Shown in pieces: positions 19,671 through 30,293 of a DNA stretch of 64,000 nt. The translations under genes and the position numbers were made by a program. The notes under the pieces were generated by a model. The model was given only the letters and a program-made list of their open reading frames with translations. It was not told the origin of the DNA and did no database searches. Every line of letters begins with the position of its first letter. Position 1 is the stretch's first letter. The DNA comes from Petasospora fabianii. Lineage: Eukaryota > Ascomycota > Saccharomycetes > Phaffomycetales > Wickerhamomycetaceae. The DNA lies in NCBI GenBank assembly GCA_022641835.1, contig CP048716.1, forward strand, positions 186,001 through 250,000. Direction: 5' to 3'.

Positions 19671-22571
19671 TCAAAACTCTGGAGCCATGTTCATATCAAA
19701 CCATCCCAAGAAATCATCATTACCCTCCATCCAGTTACCAGCACCCTGTTGTTGGAAGAACGAGTCAAAATCTGCTCTGTTGCCCTGAGAACCAGTGGAG
19801 GCACCAGTGGCACCTGGTGAATTCATGTCGAATGGGATATTCCCCGGAGATACGATTCCATTGAATGTGTATGGCGCCTGAGATGATGGTGTTTCAAAGT
19901 TTGCTGGACGTGGTGTGAAAACATCGGCTTGTGCCATTGAGTTCTTTGATGCGACACGACGTAGGTTCGGTGATGTCGATGCTGGAGGAGCTGTGTGTTT
20001 GATGTTGCTGGCAGCTGTGGCACCAGTGGATTCCAGCATGTCCACTGGGATACCTTTGATCTCTGTAGGTTTGGCAAGACCAGCAGCAGTGGCGTCTGCA
20101 GTTGCTGTAGACATGGCATTCTCTGTTGGAACTAAGGTGGTGATGGTTGTTCCTCCCGGAGTAGTGGTGGTTATGGTTTGGAAGTCATCTTTGTTGATCT
20201 GGTTGTAGAATGGCAGAGGAACAGGACGCTTCCTGTCACCGGATGGACGAGGTGGTTGTGGTTTTTTGCCATCCTTCTGCTCTTCTAATGTTCTCCGTTT
20301 GGCTTCGTGCACACAGTACACAAGGTCATAAAATAGCGAGCCAGTCAAATGTGATCTCATGGTGGTGATAATCCCGTCATTTTCAGTGAAGAGATCCGGA
20401 TGTGTAAAGAGAACGTAATTGAGCTTTTCAAGAACTTGTGCTGTTCTAGAAATATCATTCTCCACATTCTTCCAAGCAGACAACTGATTTCTGAAGAGTC
20501 TATGGACGGTAACAATGGACTGTCTGGCAGAGTCAATATATTTGTCAAGCAAAAGTGGCGTTAGGTGTAGTTTGAACAAAATTAATGCAGCATATGTGAC
20601 GGCTTGTCTGATGTAAATTGGCAGCTCAATCAAGTTTTTCCGCTCCAAGAGCTTAGAAACCAACGTAATTACTCTGGTAGCAGCGAGATAAGCAACAGTG
20701 ACATACTTTGTCTGGTCCTCAGTTGGTGTCTCTGGTAAGAAAGCAAAACAACAAACTGTCAACTTGACATACAAGTAATAGATCTCTGTTTGGTCCTGAT
20801 CAATCTCGAGCTTAAATACCAATCTTTCCAATTCTCTCTCAAGTATGGCCAATGAGCCTGCCCTATTTCTAGCCTCCATCAAACCATCAGGACTGACAAC
20901 ACTGGAGCCCATGACATTGACAAGCTTAGCTTGGAAAATAGCAAGAGATATCAATGATCTAAAGTTTTTTGGTAGGTTCTTATCCACTCTTGCATTCTCA
21001 ATCAGGTAATCTGTCTGGGAAGATGGAGGTAAACCTAGTTGAGATGCCCAAAACTGTTCAGCAAAGAAAACACCAAGCCATGATCTGGTTCTCCATTTTT
21101 CAGCATCTGGAAGAGATACCTGTGTTCTAGAGAATTCACTCATGAATTTACCTCTATGCAAACCGAGTTGATAGCCTAGACTCTTGGCCAATCCGACAAA
21201 TCTGTAAGAGCAATCATCAAGAACTTTTTGGTTCGGAAGTGGCCACATGCATAGGATGAGAAGCGCCTGTGAGATATGTGTGGATCTTGGTGTGCGAATC
21301 CAGCACGTTTCAATGGCAAGTTGCTTGATGAGGGAGGAGAGTTGGTTGTAAAGAGATGGCTCTGGATCCGAGAGACAAGCTGTGAGGATGACTGTCCAGA
21401 AGAGAAGTTGTGATTGTGAATAAAGCTCAGAGGCACTGGAGGACGACATTATTGGGAAGAATGGGAGATAGTCCTTGATGAAACGGTCATGAAGTTCATT
21501 AGCCTTAGCGAGTGAGAGTTGAACGTCACCAAGAATGAATTCATAAATATGCGAGTTTGAGGAAGAGAGACCAGAACGATGCGATTGGGGAGAGTTATCT
21601 GCTGTGTCATGGCCAGGGACTGGTGAATTGGCACGCACGGACATCTCGAGGAATGGTGGAAGATCACGTTGATCACTGTTGGTTGGTGCCGAGTCGTTAA
21701 GGAGTTGTGGTATGGAGTTTGGTGATGAACTTTGACGTGAGGAAGGTGTTGACTGTCTTCTATCCATTAGGAGGTGAGGTTCTCTTTTCAGTATTGTTTT
21801 GGCCGATGTCCTTGGAGATGTTGTTGGCTCTGATGATGATACTGCGTTCAACGGCGATCTAACCTGTGGAGTGTGGTCATTTTTCATGAATTGATTCGAT
21901 GCCTGCTGGTTAGCCAGAGCCTGTGCGATCAAAGATTCATTCCTCTGTAGGTACTCAATCTTCAATTTGAGCTCATCAACATCATTTCTCAGACTCTGGA
22001 TCTGACTACCTTTTCTTGGTCTAAATTGAGGGTCAATTTCACAGGATAGTCCCATCTTCTCACACCTTGTGCAGGCACCTGGGTACTTCTCGGATGCATT
22101 ACACTTGATTTTGTGCTGACGACAGTGAGTGCATGATGTCACTGGGCGATGACCTGCTGGTTGTTGTGACTGTGAGGATGATCCCTTCCCACCGGGTCCG
22201 GGGGTAACTTGTTCAGGGGAGTGTGTCGCAATGGTGGCGAGCGCGTTGAGTTTGTTATGTTCATCGCCCGAAGCAGTCTTCCTCTTGGTGAGCGGTTGCT
22301 TAAACTCTTCTGGATTTGGATCTGATGGTCTCTTCTTATTAGCCGGGAGAAGCGGTGGAGGGGTCGAATTTGATCTGTGCATCGCGTGAGCAGCAGGTGC
22401 TGGCTGTATCTGCTGTGGATATGGCTTAACGTTAGGAGCCAGTGGGATGAGATGTGGGTTTGACGATTTGCGAGTTGGAATCGAGGGAGAAGGATGATTT
22501 GCAGTTTTTGAATCTCCATTAAGGTTCAATGAGCTCGCGTACGAGTTAGTGTCTGTGAAGTTGTCGCTCAT
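19671..22571 (-). CDS. Zn2Cys6 transcription factor, fungal-specific
   Basis: 966 aa. The zinc cluster is at residues 147-177: C147-x2-C150-x6-C157-x9-C167-x2-C170-x6-C177. A basic linker (FRPRKGSQ) and a short coiled coil (about 187-220, NDVDELKLKIEYLQRNE) for dimerisation follow. The middle region (about 340-700) is the fungal-specific regulatory domain (DRFIKDYLPFFPIM, then a helical array). The C-terminus ends acidic-aromatic (NDDFLGWFDMNM), a likely activation domain. The cluster spacing and CRQxKxKC resemble Leu3-type regulators, but the linker differs, so I leave the symbol empty. Its promoter is about 690 bp long. Target genes cannot be told from the sequence. Confidence 0.95.
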   Translation of the reverse strand: MSDNFTDTNSYASSLNLNGDSKTANHPSPSIPTRKSSNPHLIPLAPNVKPYPQQIQPAPAAHAMHRSNSTPPPLLPANKKRPSDPNPEEFKQPLTKRKTASGDEHNKLNALATIATHSPEQVTPGPGGKGSSSQSQQPAGHRPVTSCTHCRQHKIKCNASEKYPGACTRCEKMGLSCEIDPQFRPRKGSQIQSLRNDVDELKLKIEYLQRNESLIAQALANQQASNQFMKNDHTPQVRSPLNAVSSSEPTTSPRTSAKTILKREPHLLMDRRQSTPSSRQSSSPNSIPQLLNDSAPTNSDQRDLPPFLEMSVRANSPVPGHDTADNSPQSHRSGLSSSNSHIYEFILGDVQLSLAKANELHDRFIKDYLPFFPIMSSSSASELYSQSQLLFWTVILTACLSDPEPSLYNQLSSLIKQLAIETCWIRTPRSTHISQALLILCMWPLPNQKVLDDCSYRFVGLAKSLGYQLGLHRGKFMSEFSRTQVSLPDAEKWRTRSWLGVFFAEQFWASQLGLPPSSQTDYLIENARVDKNLPKNFRSLISLAIFQAKLVNVMGSSVVSPDGLMEARNRAGSLAILERELERLVFKLEIDQDQTEIYYLYVKLTVCCFAFLPETPTEDQTKYVTVAYLAATRVITLVSKLLERKNLIELPIYIRQAVTYAALILFKLHLTPLLLDKYIDSARQSIVTVHRLFRNQLSAWKNVENDISRTAQVLEKLNYVLFTHPDLFTENDGIITTMRSHLTGSLFYDLVYCVHEAKRRTLEEQKDGKKPQPPRPSGDRKRPVPLPFYNQINKDDFQTITTTTPGGTTITTLVPTENAMSTATADATAAGLAKPTEIKGIPVDMLESTGATAASNIKHTAPPASTSPNLRRVASKNSMAQADVFTPRPANFETPSSQAPYTFNGIVSPGNIPFDMNSPGATGASTGSQGNRADFDSFFQQQGAGNWMEGNDDFLGWFDMNMAPEF

Positions 22572-23263
22572 GTCTAGTGTGCGCGCGGGTCAAGGCGGAC
22601 TCAAGTAGCAAACCAGGTTGGGGACCTTAAAGGCAGGGCAAGAAAAGCTTCTCTATGTGTGCCCGTGGCAATAGAGAGTGATCTGAGGGGAGATGGTGTG
22701 TGCCAAATATGAAGTTTCCTCTATGGAGAAACAGGCAACGCGCCAATCACAGCTAGTTCAAAATGCAGGGTAAGCAAGACCTTAACAGTTAGGTGACAGT
22801 TCTAGCGGGTGATTGCAGTGCGCACAGTGAGCAGTCGGCAGCGTCGAAGTTCAGTCGAGCTGTTGTATAGCGTGATCTGAGCACAACCGATGAATCAGAG
22901 ATTATGGACGCGTATGGCAGTTGTGAGGCCAGTTGAGGTTGCACGTTTGTATGGAACGAAAGCCGAACATCGCAAAATGGGGAAACGTTTTTTTCCTTCA
23001 CATCTCCACAATATTTTGTTAGCGGGCGCGCGCGTAGGCAGCCTCGGAACGCGACAGGCCGACCAGCACCTGGGTCATTGTTCTGTGCCTCTGTGGGGTA
23101 GTGCTTAGTGCTTAATGCTTAGTGCTTTCTACTCTAGTCTTTATTGGTTCATTCAAATTTGTTGTTTATTGTTTCGTGATAGAATATGTTTTAACCCGTT
23201 CGTGGCAGGCTCTGCCCGCAATCATCAAGATCAAACGAGAGTGGGTGAGGGTGCAGATTTGCT
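22572..23263. other. Intergenic: promoter of the Zn2Cys6 gene, PRX1 3' flank
   Basis: About 690 bp. It contains an ACGCGT near 22904-22909, a GCGCGCGCG run at 23026-23034 and a heptamer repeat (separate entry). Short frames in both directions lack any family resemblance. Confidence 0.4.
23099..23126. repeat. Short tandem heptamer, (TAGTGCT)4
   Basis: Four tandem copies of TAGTGCT, the third with one change (TAATGCT), just downstream of PRX1. A simple microsatellite-like array; no function is known. Confidence 0.8.
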
Positions 23264-24022
23264 TTAGACCTTAGTGTAACGCAAGTATGGCTTAACCTCC
23301 TTGAAGTCACCGAACTTCTTCTTGGCGTCCTCGTTCTTGACAGTTGGGGGGATAATGACATCCTTACCTGGGGTCCAGTCAATTGGGGTAACAACACCCT
23401 TGCCGTCTGCCAACTGAAGGGCATCAATGACTCTCAAAACTTCAGCAGAGTTACGACCGGTGGATGGTGGGTAGGTGAAAGTGATTCTGATCTTCTTGGC
23501 TGGGTCGATGATGTAAACAGATCTGATGGTCTGAACAATACCACCGTTCAAGTTCTTGAAACCTTCCTCATCAACCATGTCGTAGAGGAAGGAAACCTCT
23601 CTGTCGACATCGGCAATAATTGGGAAAGTGAAGTCCTTGAGATCTGGAGTAACATCCTCGATATCCTTGATCCAGGCCTTGTGGGAGTCGACACCTTCAG
23701 CAGAGAGACCGATGAGCTTGACGTTTCTCTCAGCAAACTCCTTCTTCAAAGCAGCAAAGGCACCGAGCTCAGTGGTACAAACAGGAGTGAAATCAGCTGG
23801 GTGGGAGAAGAGGACGGTCCAGGAGTCACCAATCCAGTCATGGAAGTCAATCTTACCCTCAGTAGTCTCAGCGGTGAAGTTTGGAGCAACCGAACCGATT
23901 CTGAGTCTTGGTTGGTCCTCCTGCTTGAAAGTTCTAATACCTCTAGCAAACACTGGGGTGGCAACACGAGTGTTGACCCTTGTAAGGGACTGTGTAGTTC
24001 TCAAGAGGTTACGGGTGAACAT
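23264..24022 (-). CDS. PRX1: mitochondrial 1-Cys peroxiredoxin Prx1
   Basis: 252 aa. The N-terminus (MFTRNLLRTTQSLTRVNTRV) is rich in Arg, Thr and hydrophobics with no acids before about residue 35, a mitochondrial presequence. The peroxiredoxin-6-type fold follows, with HPADFTPVCTTELG. The peroxidatic C82 is the only cysteine I find, so it is a 1-Cys enzyme that needs glutathione or thioredoxin for recycling. The C-terminal block (TPIDWTPGKDVIIPP) matches the Prx6/Prx1 dimer domain. It reduces hydroperoxides in the mitochondrial matrix. It is divergent from YEL1. Confidence 0.96.
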   Translation of the reverse strand: MFTRNLLRTTQSLTRVNTRVATPVFARGIRTFKQEDQPRLRIGSVAPNFTAETTEGKIDFHDWIGDSWTVLFSHPADFTPVCTTELGAFAALKKEFAERNVKLIGLSAEGVDSHKAWIKDIEDVTPDLKDFTFPIIADVDREVSFLYDMVDEEGFKNLNGGIVQTIRSVYIIDPAKKIRITFTYPPSTGRNSAEVLRVIDALQLADGKGVVTPIDWTPGKDVIIPPTVKNEDAKKKFGDFKEVKPYLRYTKV

Positions 24023-24740
24023 CGTGACTCAATTGCGTTATCTGATGGTCAAACTTATGTGATAACAAGACAAGACATCTCTGGGAAGAGATGGAAAAGA
24101 TTCAATCTTTAAAACTCTCTTAGCTATCGCAGCTTGGTTGCACTAGTGCCCGACGATATTTCGTTACTTCACGTGATCGGAGAGATCTCAATTTTGCCTC
24201 TTTTGGCAGTAACGCGACGCTGTCATTATATACAAGGGAATTAAACCATCAGACACGAACAAACTCAGATTCAGCACTGATATGTCCATAGTAACTACCA
24301 TGATCATTATAGATAAGAATTTAAAGAGCTAGTGGCTCAATCACAACTGTACCAATAAAACAACGTCCACCGGGGACGCAACAGCTTTGCCAGGTTGATG
24401 CGTCGAGCAATGCATGGCATTTCCGGATTGGGCTCTTTGGCGAAGAGGATCTTCACTACATTTCGCCTCAATGACGTCCCCATGGATGCGACGCTGATCT
24501 TAGGGTATCATCTGTCAAACCGAGAACGAAATCGTTGCACCGAAGTTCGAGATCTCTCCGACAAGAAACTACCGTCTCAGTGCTCCCAGGCATTTTATCA
24601 TAAAAAGTGATACTAAAGCTCGCTTGACACTGCATCTCTTCGCCGACGCCTGCTCCTGAGCCTCATAGTACAGACAGATACAGTGCTGTCCCGTCTTTTG
24701 AAAGCACTGACCGATCCACCCTTGATATCTTCTCTCTATC
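24023..24740. other. Divergent promoter region, PRX1 / YEL1
   Basis: About 720 bp. A TATA-like ATTATATAC lies near 24217-24235. A 70-codon frame from the ATG at 24398 has an Arg-rich start but no homologue I can recognise; I do not call it. Confidence 0.4.
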
Positions 24741-27069
24741 ATGAACTACGAGTCTCTCACATCCGCAGAGTACGAAATGGTAAGTTTTTCTCCAATCTCC
24801 AGAAGGATTTTTTCAAAGGGTACCACCTAGAACAATTAGAGCTCAAAGCCGTGTGTGTACAATCTTAACCCGAGCCCAGTCAAATTTTAGTACACACCGC
24901 AGACAGGTCCAACGACCATATTGCCACTGCGCAGCCAACAACAACATACACAAATCGCTCTTTGTCTTGTGACAGATACGATCAACTTATCCAAGTTCAT
25001 CCCCTCCATACACCAAATCTTACAATCCTCGCCTTCATCGGCTCGCTCAAGATCTTGTTCTCTCGTGCCACCGACCCTCACCACTCAAATCTCGCATCCT
25101 ATCTGGACATAACTAACACAACCACCATCTACAGCGGCTTCACAAAACACAAGGTGAGAAAAAATACTCCGTCTCAAGTTCCGATACGTTAACTCCCACC
25201 GATTCCACTGAGGACCTCAAACTATTTCTACAAGGCGAGCTAGAACGCTTCGATTCAGAAATGGATTCCGTAATCACCGAAGTCTCACCCACAATAAGAC
25301 CATCGCCCAATCTACAAAACATCCACGAGATATATCAAAATGCATCGACAAGTTCTACAAAATCAACAACTCCCCGGAAACTCAACTTTGACGTGACGGC
25401 TGACACCATCTCAGAGGAACCCGAGGAAGATCAAACTGACGCGTCAGCTCACTCATTACGCGTCGCTAAGCAAATCAAGGAACTGAAGTACACAGAGATC
25501 CCAGTGGAAGAATATGCCTCGTTCATTGGCACTCAGAAACCAGAAAATCTGTCTATTTGTGAACAGTTTATGAGATTGTTCCAATGGCCCGCGAGCCTGA
25601 TCAAGGCCCTAAGATTGCTTTGCTCAAGTCTGTATCTGGTTGGCGAAGCTCAGCAGATCGATCAGATCTTGGAGGTGTTTGCAAAGAGTTGGTCCCAGGC
25701 TCATCCAAGAAACAATATTGGTGACTACAAGGCTATCCACATTGTCTGTTTTTCACTATTCATCCTCAACTCAGATCTCCACAATCAAGGAAACCAGGAA
25801 AGTAAGTTCACGAAAGAAGAATTTGTTGACAACACTCTGCAGGCTATCAAGGAGGAGAAGGAGATCAAGACCACTGATGATATTACACTTGGTGAGGAAC
25901 TTCGTGTCTTCTTTGATTCCCTGAACTCTGAACAGCTTGAAATCCTACCCTTGATCAACATGAAAGTGCGACAGAATAAGGGTAAGAGAGTCGCTACACC
26001 CCCAAAGAGAGATGTGTCCAATGTGTCACTCGTGAGTAATAAGAATAACAAAAGACTCTCGTCTATCGGTACTCCAAATCTTTCGAGGGTAAACTCGATC
26101 CGCAGAATGAGCTCATTCACCGAGCCCGTTGAGGTCAACTATGACGTGAATTACAAGAAGGATCAGTTTGACGATAAGCTTGAAAAACTCGGCCCACCAT
26201 GGACCATTGAAGGTCTTATGAAAAGTGAAAAAGCCACTGGACGCCATAAGAAGAAAAACAGCTGGTTTGGTTGGCTTACTGGATCGAGCACAATTTCACC
26301 AGATCTCGATATCTACAGCACCAAGGATCTCAAACAGAGCATCGTCATAATTGCCAAAGGCTTGCTGAAACAGTACTCATTCGACTCCACTGCTGATCGA
26401 AAGAACTTCATCAAGACTAGGCAGGACAAGTACGTTAATACTGTTGTGACTTACAACCTCTACTCTGCCACTGCCCGTCTGGTTGATGAAAATATGATCA
26501 CCAACTCCAAGTCCTCCACCAGTGGAGTCACATGGGTGCTAACTATCCCAAATTTGTTGACCAACGACTACACGCAAGACAAGAAGATCGTTTACTACGC
26601 GGCATCTGAGAAAATTGCCAGTGACTTTGTCGAGACTTGTAACTTTTGGGCTGCCCGAATCACATCCATCCCCTCATCCGAAGAGGAGATGGTTACGAAT
26701 CAAGAATTCGGTTGGAGCAACGACGTTCTGATCAAAAACAAAGGTTTGGAGAAAGTCAGGCTTCATCCATGGAAGTGTCTCCTTTCAATCGAGTCCTCAT
26801 TCATTCCATCTGCCTTCGAACTTCAAGATCAGTTTACGCAGATGAAGAGATACGTTGAATCCATTTCACTCGCCATCGAGACACATAACAAGTTAAAACC
26901 TGTCTTACAGAGGGTATGGGGTGAGAATAAGATGTATGAGAAACAGTTTGACTTGGTTATGAGTAATTGGAGTGAAAAGTATGTCTATTTGCTCAAACAG
27001 AAACAGAAGTATGGGACATATATGGACTCGTTAGCATTGGCTTTATCGTTCAAAGCCTCAAAGGTTTAG
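24741..27069 (+). CDS. YEL1: Sec7-domain Arf3 exchange factor Yel1, two exons
   Basis: Exon 1 is 24741-24779 (MNYESLTSAEYEM). The intron is 24780-25134 (355 nt, donor GTAAGT, branch AACTAAC at 25111, acceptor CTACAG). Exon 2 is 25135-27069. The 1974 nt encode 657 aa (S. cerevisiae Yel1 is 687). The Sec7 domain (about residues 115-270) has IDQILEVFAKSW and FILNSDLHNQ, though the glutamic finger region is divergent as in Yel1. WFGWLTGS, then a PH-like domain ending NFWAARITSIPS, matches yeast Yel1 (FFGWLKPS, NFWAGRISPVP). Yel1 activates Arf3 at the plasma membrane, affecting polarity and endocytosis. The frame upstream of 25261 is open back to the acceptor, which supports exon 2 starting at 25135. 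Confidence 0.9.
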
Positions 27070-27260
27070 TTGGTGTTGCACTAATATTTTGGTTATTATA
27101 CGTACACATCAATGACATTCAATGCATTAGTCTTCTTATTAATTCTTATTGTGATGGCTTTTCCATCGTGAGCAGGGGCTGATGCAACGGCCACAACTGA
27201 GTCCTACAATAGAAACATCAAAAATGAGTGCTGATTACAGTTATAAAGATTTTCAAGACA

Positions 27261-28355
27261 TCAAGCCCATCTTTGAACAGCAACAGCATTGGCTAACCCT
27301 GCTTCCTTGATGCTTTGTGACATGTCATTGATCGGTTTAACTGGGAAGGCGTGGAACAACGACCATGATCTGGAATCACTTGTCTCTGATGCAACATAAT
27401 CATACAATTCCTGAACGTTTGCAGTAGACATTATACGACGAACAAGACGACGGCCATCTGCCAATCTGATTTGAACTTGCGTATCACCTTCTGGCTCAGG
27501 TTCTTCGCTTGTCTTTGAGGTTTCCGTCTCTGGTTGTTTCTGTTCTTCCACAATGGACTGTGGGACAGGCGGAACGTAGTCTGGGCTAACAGGAGAGCCC
27601 AATCTCTGGCCAGCTCCATGGAATCCACCGAGTTTTCTCTTTGGTGGGACATACTCTTCATCTAGCTTCTTCATAACTGCAACATCAACATCCTGTCCCA
27701 TCTTGACATCCAATAACTCCAGAGGGGCACGACCCTGATTCAACTCATTCAAATATTTGGCATTCATCGGATCATCATATCTGTAAAGCTTTCCTTCGCC
27801 AACTTGGAATCCGTCCTTCCAGAAGGTAATCTGTCTGTGTGCCTTCTCTGGTCTGTTACTTAGAGGAGTTGAATCACCAATGGTTCTTGAAGGTGTGGTA
27901 GAGTCACCAAGCTGGTATCCCGTACCGGTGAACTTTGCCTTTTGGGTCTCCTCTTCGTCCTCCTCTTCCATACGATCAGGGTGGCCCTGATTCTTTTCAG
28001 CCTTACGAAGGAGATCCTGTACAAGGTTCTTTGGCTCGTCTGGGTTCTCCACGTTCAGAGCGGATCCACGACCACCACCAGCGTAGTAGTTCTTTTCGTC
28101 ATCCTCGTCGTTCGCCTCTTCACTAACAAGTTGCGAAAATGACTTGAACTTCGAATCAGACTTCTTTTTTGGTTGGGAAGATGTGGATGTAGTGGCCTGC
28201 GGAGCCGCTGGCTGCTGAGACTGTGTTGGTCCATTGTAGAAGTCGTCAAGGGCCCTGTCGAGGTTCCAACTCTGGCGCTCGAGAATGGCCTCGGCCACTG
28301 CAGAGGGCGTCTGGGTGAGCTCGATGAACTGATGCAATACGGAGGATTTGTCCAT
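27261..28355 (-). CDS. SHP1: Cdc48 adaptor Shp1 (p47, UBX protein)
   Basis: 364 aa. The UBA domain (1-45) starts MDKSSVLHQFIELTQTPSA, with LERQSWNLDRALDDFY. The SEP domain (about 172-235) has ITFWKDGFQVGEG and DDPMNAKYLNELNQGRAP. The UBX domain (about 288-364) has QIRLADGRRLVRR and HAFPVKPI (the FPR-type Cdc48 loop reads FPV here), ending VAVQRWA. Shp1/p47 couples Cdc48 to ubiquitinated substrates, membrane fusion, autophagy and PP1 activation. It is convergent with YEL1 and divergent from PUP3 with 194 bp between starts, a promoter shared with a proteasome gene. Confidence 0.95.
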   Translation of the reverse strand: MDKSSVLHQFIELTQTPSAVAEAILERQSWNLDRALDDFYNGPTQSQQPAAPQATTSTSSQPKKKSDSKFKSFSQLVSEEANDEDDEKNYYAGGGRGSALNVENPDEPKNLVQDLLRKAEKNQGHPDRMEEEDEEETQKAKFTGTGYQLGDSTTPSRTIGDSTPLSNRPEKAHRQITFWKDGFQVGEGKLYRYDDPMNAKYLNELNQGRAPLELLDVKMGQDVDVAVMKKLDEEYVPPKRKLGGFHGAGQRLGSPVSPDYVPPVPQSIVEEQKQPETETSKTSEEPEPEGDTQVQIRLADGRRLVRRIMSTANVQELYDYVASETSDSRSWSLFHAFPVKPINDMSQSIKEAGLANAVAVQRWA

Positions 28356-28399
28356 TGTGGTTGGTGGACAATGGCAATGTGGAGTGGTGAACTGGAGTC

Positions 28400-28500
28400 G
28401 GTGGCGTAGGCGTGATTTGACTAGTGGAGACGGTGATGATTTCGCGAACGGCTAGAGGGCGTGTCGTGGAAATTGGATGGCGAATACAACAATCGCCACC
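28400..28500. promoter_or_regulatory. Two opposed GGTGGCG elements between SHP1 and PUP3 (Rpn4/PACE-like)
   Basis: GGTGGCG on the plus strand at 28400-28406 and its reverse complement CGCCACC at 28494-28500. The known Rpn4 site (PACE) is GGTGGCAAA; these share the GGTGGC core. A third copy (CGCCACC, 61744-61750) sits upstream of UBA1. Co-occurrence with proteasome and ubiquitin genes supports a PACE variant; binding is inference. Confidence 0.5.
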
Positions 28501-28549
28501 AGACAGTGCTTTGGTATAATCAGGGATATTCATATACATAAATACGACA

Positions 28550-29420
28550 ATGTCCGATCCCAGCTCCATCAACGGTAAGTGAGACCTTATTCCTTAAGTT
28601 AGGGGATCAATTTCATCTTTCAAAGTGTACCAATTGGTGCACTCCGACATGGAGTTGATCGCCACTGGGGAGATATATCAACTCTTTCCCCCCCACATAC
28701 CCTGATAACTCTTAATTTATAATTGTCAATGTAACCCAATCGTCATCAGCTACTAACAGTACATCGCAGGTGGTTCCGTTGTCGCCATGGTTGGTAAGGA
28801 CTGTGTTGCAATTGCATGCGATCTTAGATTGGGTCAACAATCCCTCGGTGTGTCGAACAAATTTGAGAAAGTGTATCAATATGGAAACGTCTTCCTTGGT
28901 CTGACAGGATTGGCCACAGATGCCATTACACTGTAAGTTTTCAAACTAACACCTTACTTACCACTGGTCACTAACTAACCTTACGCACAGCTCTGAAGTG
29001 TTCAGATACAAGACTAACCTCTACAAGCTTAGAGAAGAGAGACCAATCGAACCAGAATCATTCGCCAATCTCGTGTCATCCACATTATACGAAAAGAGAT
29101 TCGGACCATACTTTATCGGTCCAGTTGTTGCAGGCATCAACTCGATAACGAAGAAACCTTTTATCTGTGGTTTCGACCTCATTGGATGTATCGATTTTGC
29201 CAAGGACTTCATCGTTAGCGGTACTGCTTCCGATCAGCTCTATGGTATGTGTGAGTCGCTTTATGAGCCTGATTTGGAACCAGAAGATTTGTTTGAAACT
29301 ATCTCCCAGGCGCTTTTAAACGCTGCTGATCGTGACGCTCTCTCTGGTTGGGGTGCTGCTGTTTACATCATCACAAAAGATAAAGTTGTCAAGAGATACC
29401 TAAAGTCTCGCCAGGATTGA
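28550..29420 (+). CDS. PUP3: 20S proteasome subunit beta 3 (Pup3), three exons
   Basis: Exons are 28550-28574, 28770-28932 and 28991-29420. Introns are 195 nt (branch TACTAAC at 28751, acceptor at 28769) and 58 nt. The 618 nt encode 205 aa, exactly the S. cerevisiae length, starting MSDPSSINGGSVVAM and nearly identical throughout (DCVAIACDLRLG, GLATDAITL, RFGPYFIGPVVAGIN, ending VVKRYLKSRQD). It is a structural, non-catalytic beta-ring subunit without the N-terminal Thr nucleophile. The first exon codes for only eight residues, so the gene is invisible without splicing. The CTG at 28901 encodes a conserved Leu/Ile position. Confidence 0.98.
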
Positions 29421-29662
29421 TCCCTGAGAGACTTGTGTATAATTTGGCATTAAATGTTGTTATGGTTTTTTGGAAAGCAGTTGTAGTAAATCTATCATGT
29501 TCTGTCGGTTAATGTACTGACTTTTGCGGCCCTTGATACCACCTATCTTCAAGCTTATGCACTGGATATCGAAGGGTCTAACTACGTGAAGTAAAACAAT
29601 CTATGTACATGTCTCATTAAATAACCGTATTTCCCAAACCCATTACAATATCATGAAGACTA

Positions 29663-29965
29663 TCAGTTACCCTTCTTTGCCTTTTCCCTCTCCAAGAGCT
29701 TCTTCAAGAACTGTTCATCACCATACTCATCCTCCTTAAGCTTCTTCCAGTTATCTTGAACTTTCTTTCTCTCCTCCTTTCTCTTCAAGATCTGATGCTT
29801 CTGTGATTCCATTCTAGCTTCGTGAAGACACTTTGTGAGAGCTTCCTTTTCATTGTTGCAGATGCCGAAACATCTCTCAAGGTATGATCTCCGATGACAC
29901 TGCTCAAGAGCTTCAATAACCTCCTGGCAGGAAATGAATCTTGGTGAATCAAGCTGTGGATGCAT
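29663..29965 (-). CDS. CMC2: Cmc2, twin CX9C mitochondrial protein
   Basis: 100 aa. It starts MHPQLDSPRFISC, as in yeast Cmc2 (MHPQLEAERFHSC). The twin CX9C motifs are C-QEVIEALEQ-C and C-NNEKEALTK-C, with the intervening RCFGIC typical of the family. The C-terminal half is a Lys/Glu-rich helix (QDNWKKLKEDEYGDEQFLKKLL). It is an intermembrane-space protein imported by Mia40 and needed for cytochrome c oxidase biogenesis. It is convergent with PUP3, 242 bp apart. No intron. Confidence 0.93.
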   Translation of the reverse strand: MHPQLDSPRFISCQEVIEALEQCHRRSYLERCFGICNNEKEALTKCLHEARMESQKHQILKRKEERKKVQDNWKKLKEDEYGDEQFLKKLLEREKAKKGN

Positions 29966-30211
29966 TTCCAGTTATGTGCTTACCGAAGAAAAGGGCTTTA
30001 GATTTGACAAGAATATGACTTTTAACAGTGCAGGTAATGGGACCATGCGTGATTGGTGCTGTTTCTTTTTGACTGTTAAGTTTTCCGACCGGATAGTCAC
30101 GTGCTTATACCTCCCTAAGACTCGAACTGATACATTATTTTATGGTACTCCCGAGGCCACCAGTCAGTGCTGATCACCTGACTTTGAGTGCCTTTCTTCA
30201 ACATATAAAAT

Positions 30212-30293
30212 GGATCTTTGGCCGAGCGGTTTAAGGCGCTCGACTCAAGATCGAGTATCGTAAGATGCATGAGTTCGAATCTCATAGGATCCA
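30212..30293 (+). tRNA. tRNA-Leu (anticodon CAA)
   Basis: 82 nt with the long variable arm of class II tRNAs (TATCGTAAGATGC). The acceptor GGATCTT / AGGATCC pairs fully (one G-U), discriminator A. The anticodon stem CTCGA/TCGAG encloses the loop CTCAAGA, giving CAA (reads UUG). The B box GAGTTCGAATCTC is intact and a T run follows (30297-30304). Unlike the S. cerevisiae genes for this tRNA it has no intron. Confidence 0.96.

Noticed and set aside
24398-24610. 70-codon frame in the PRX1-YEL1 promoter with an Arg-rich, presequence-like start
   Set aside because: No known family; would overlap the expected promoter of YEL1; no second line of evidence.
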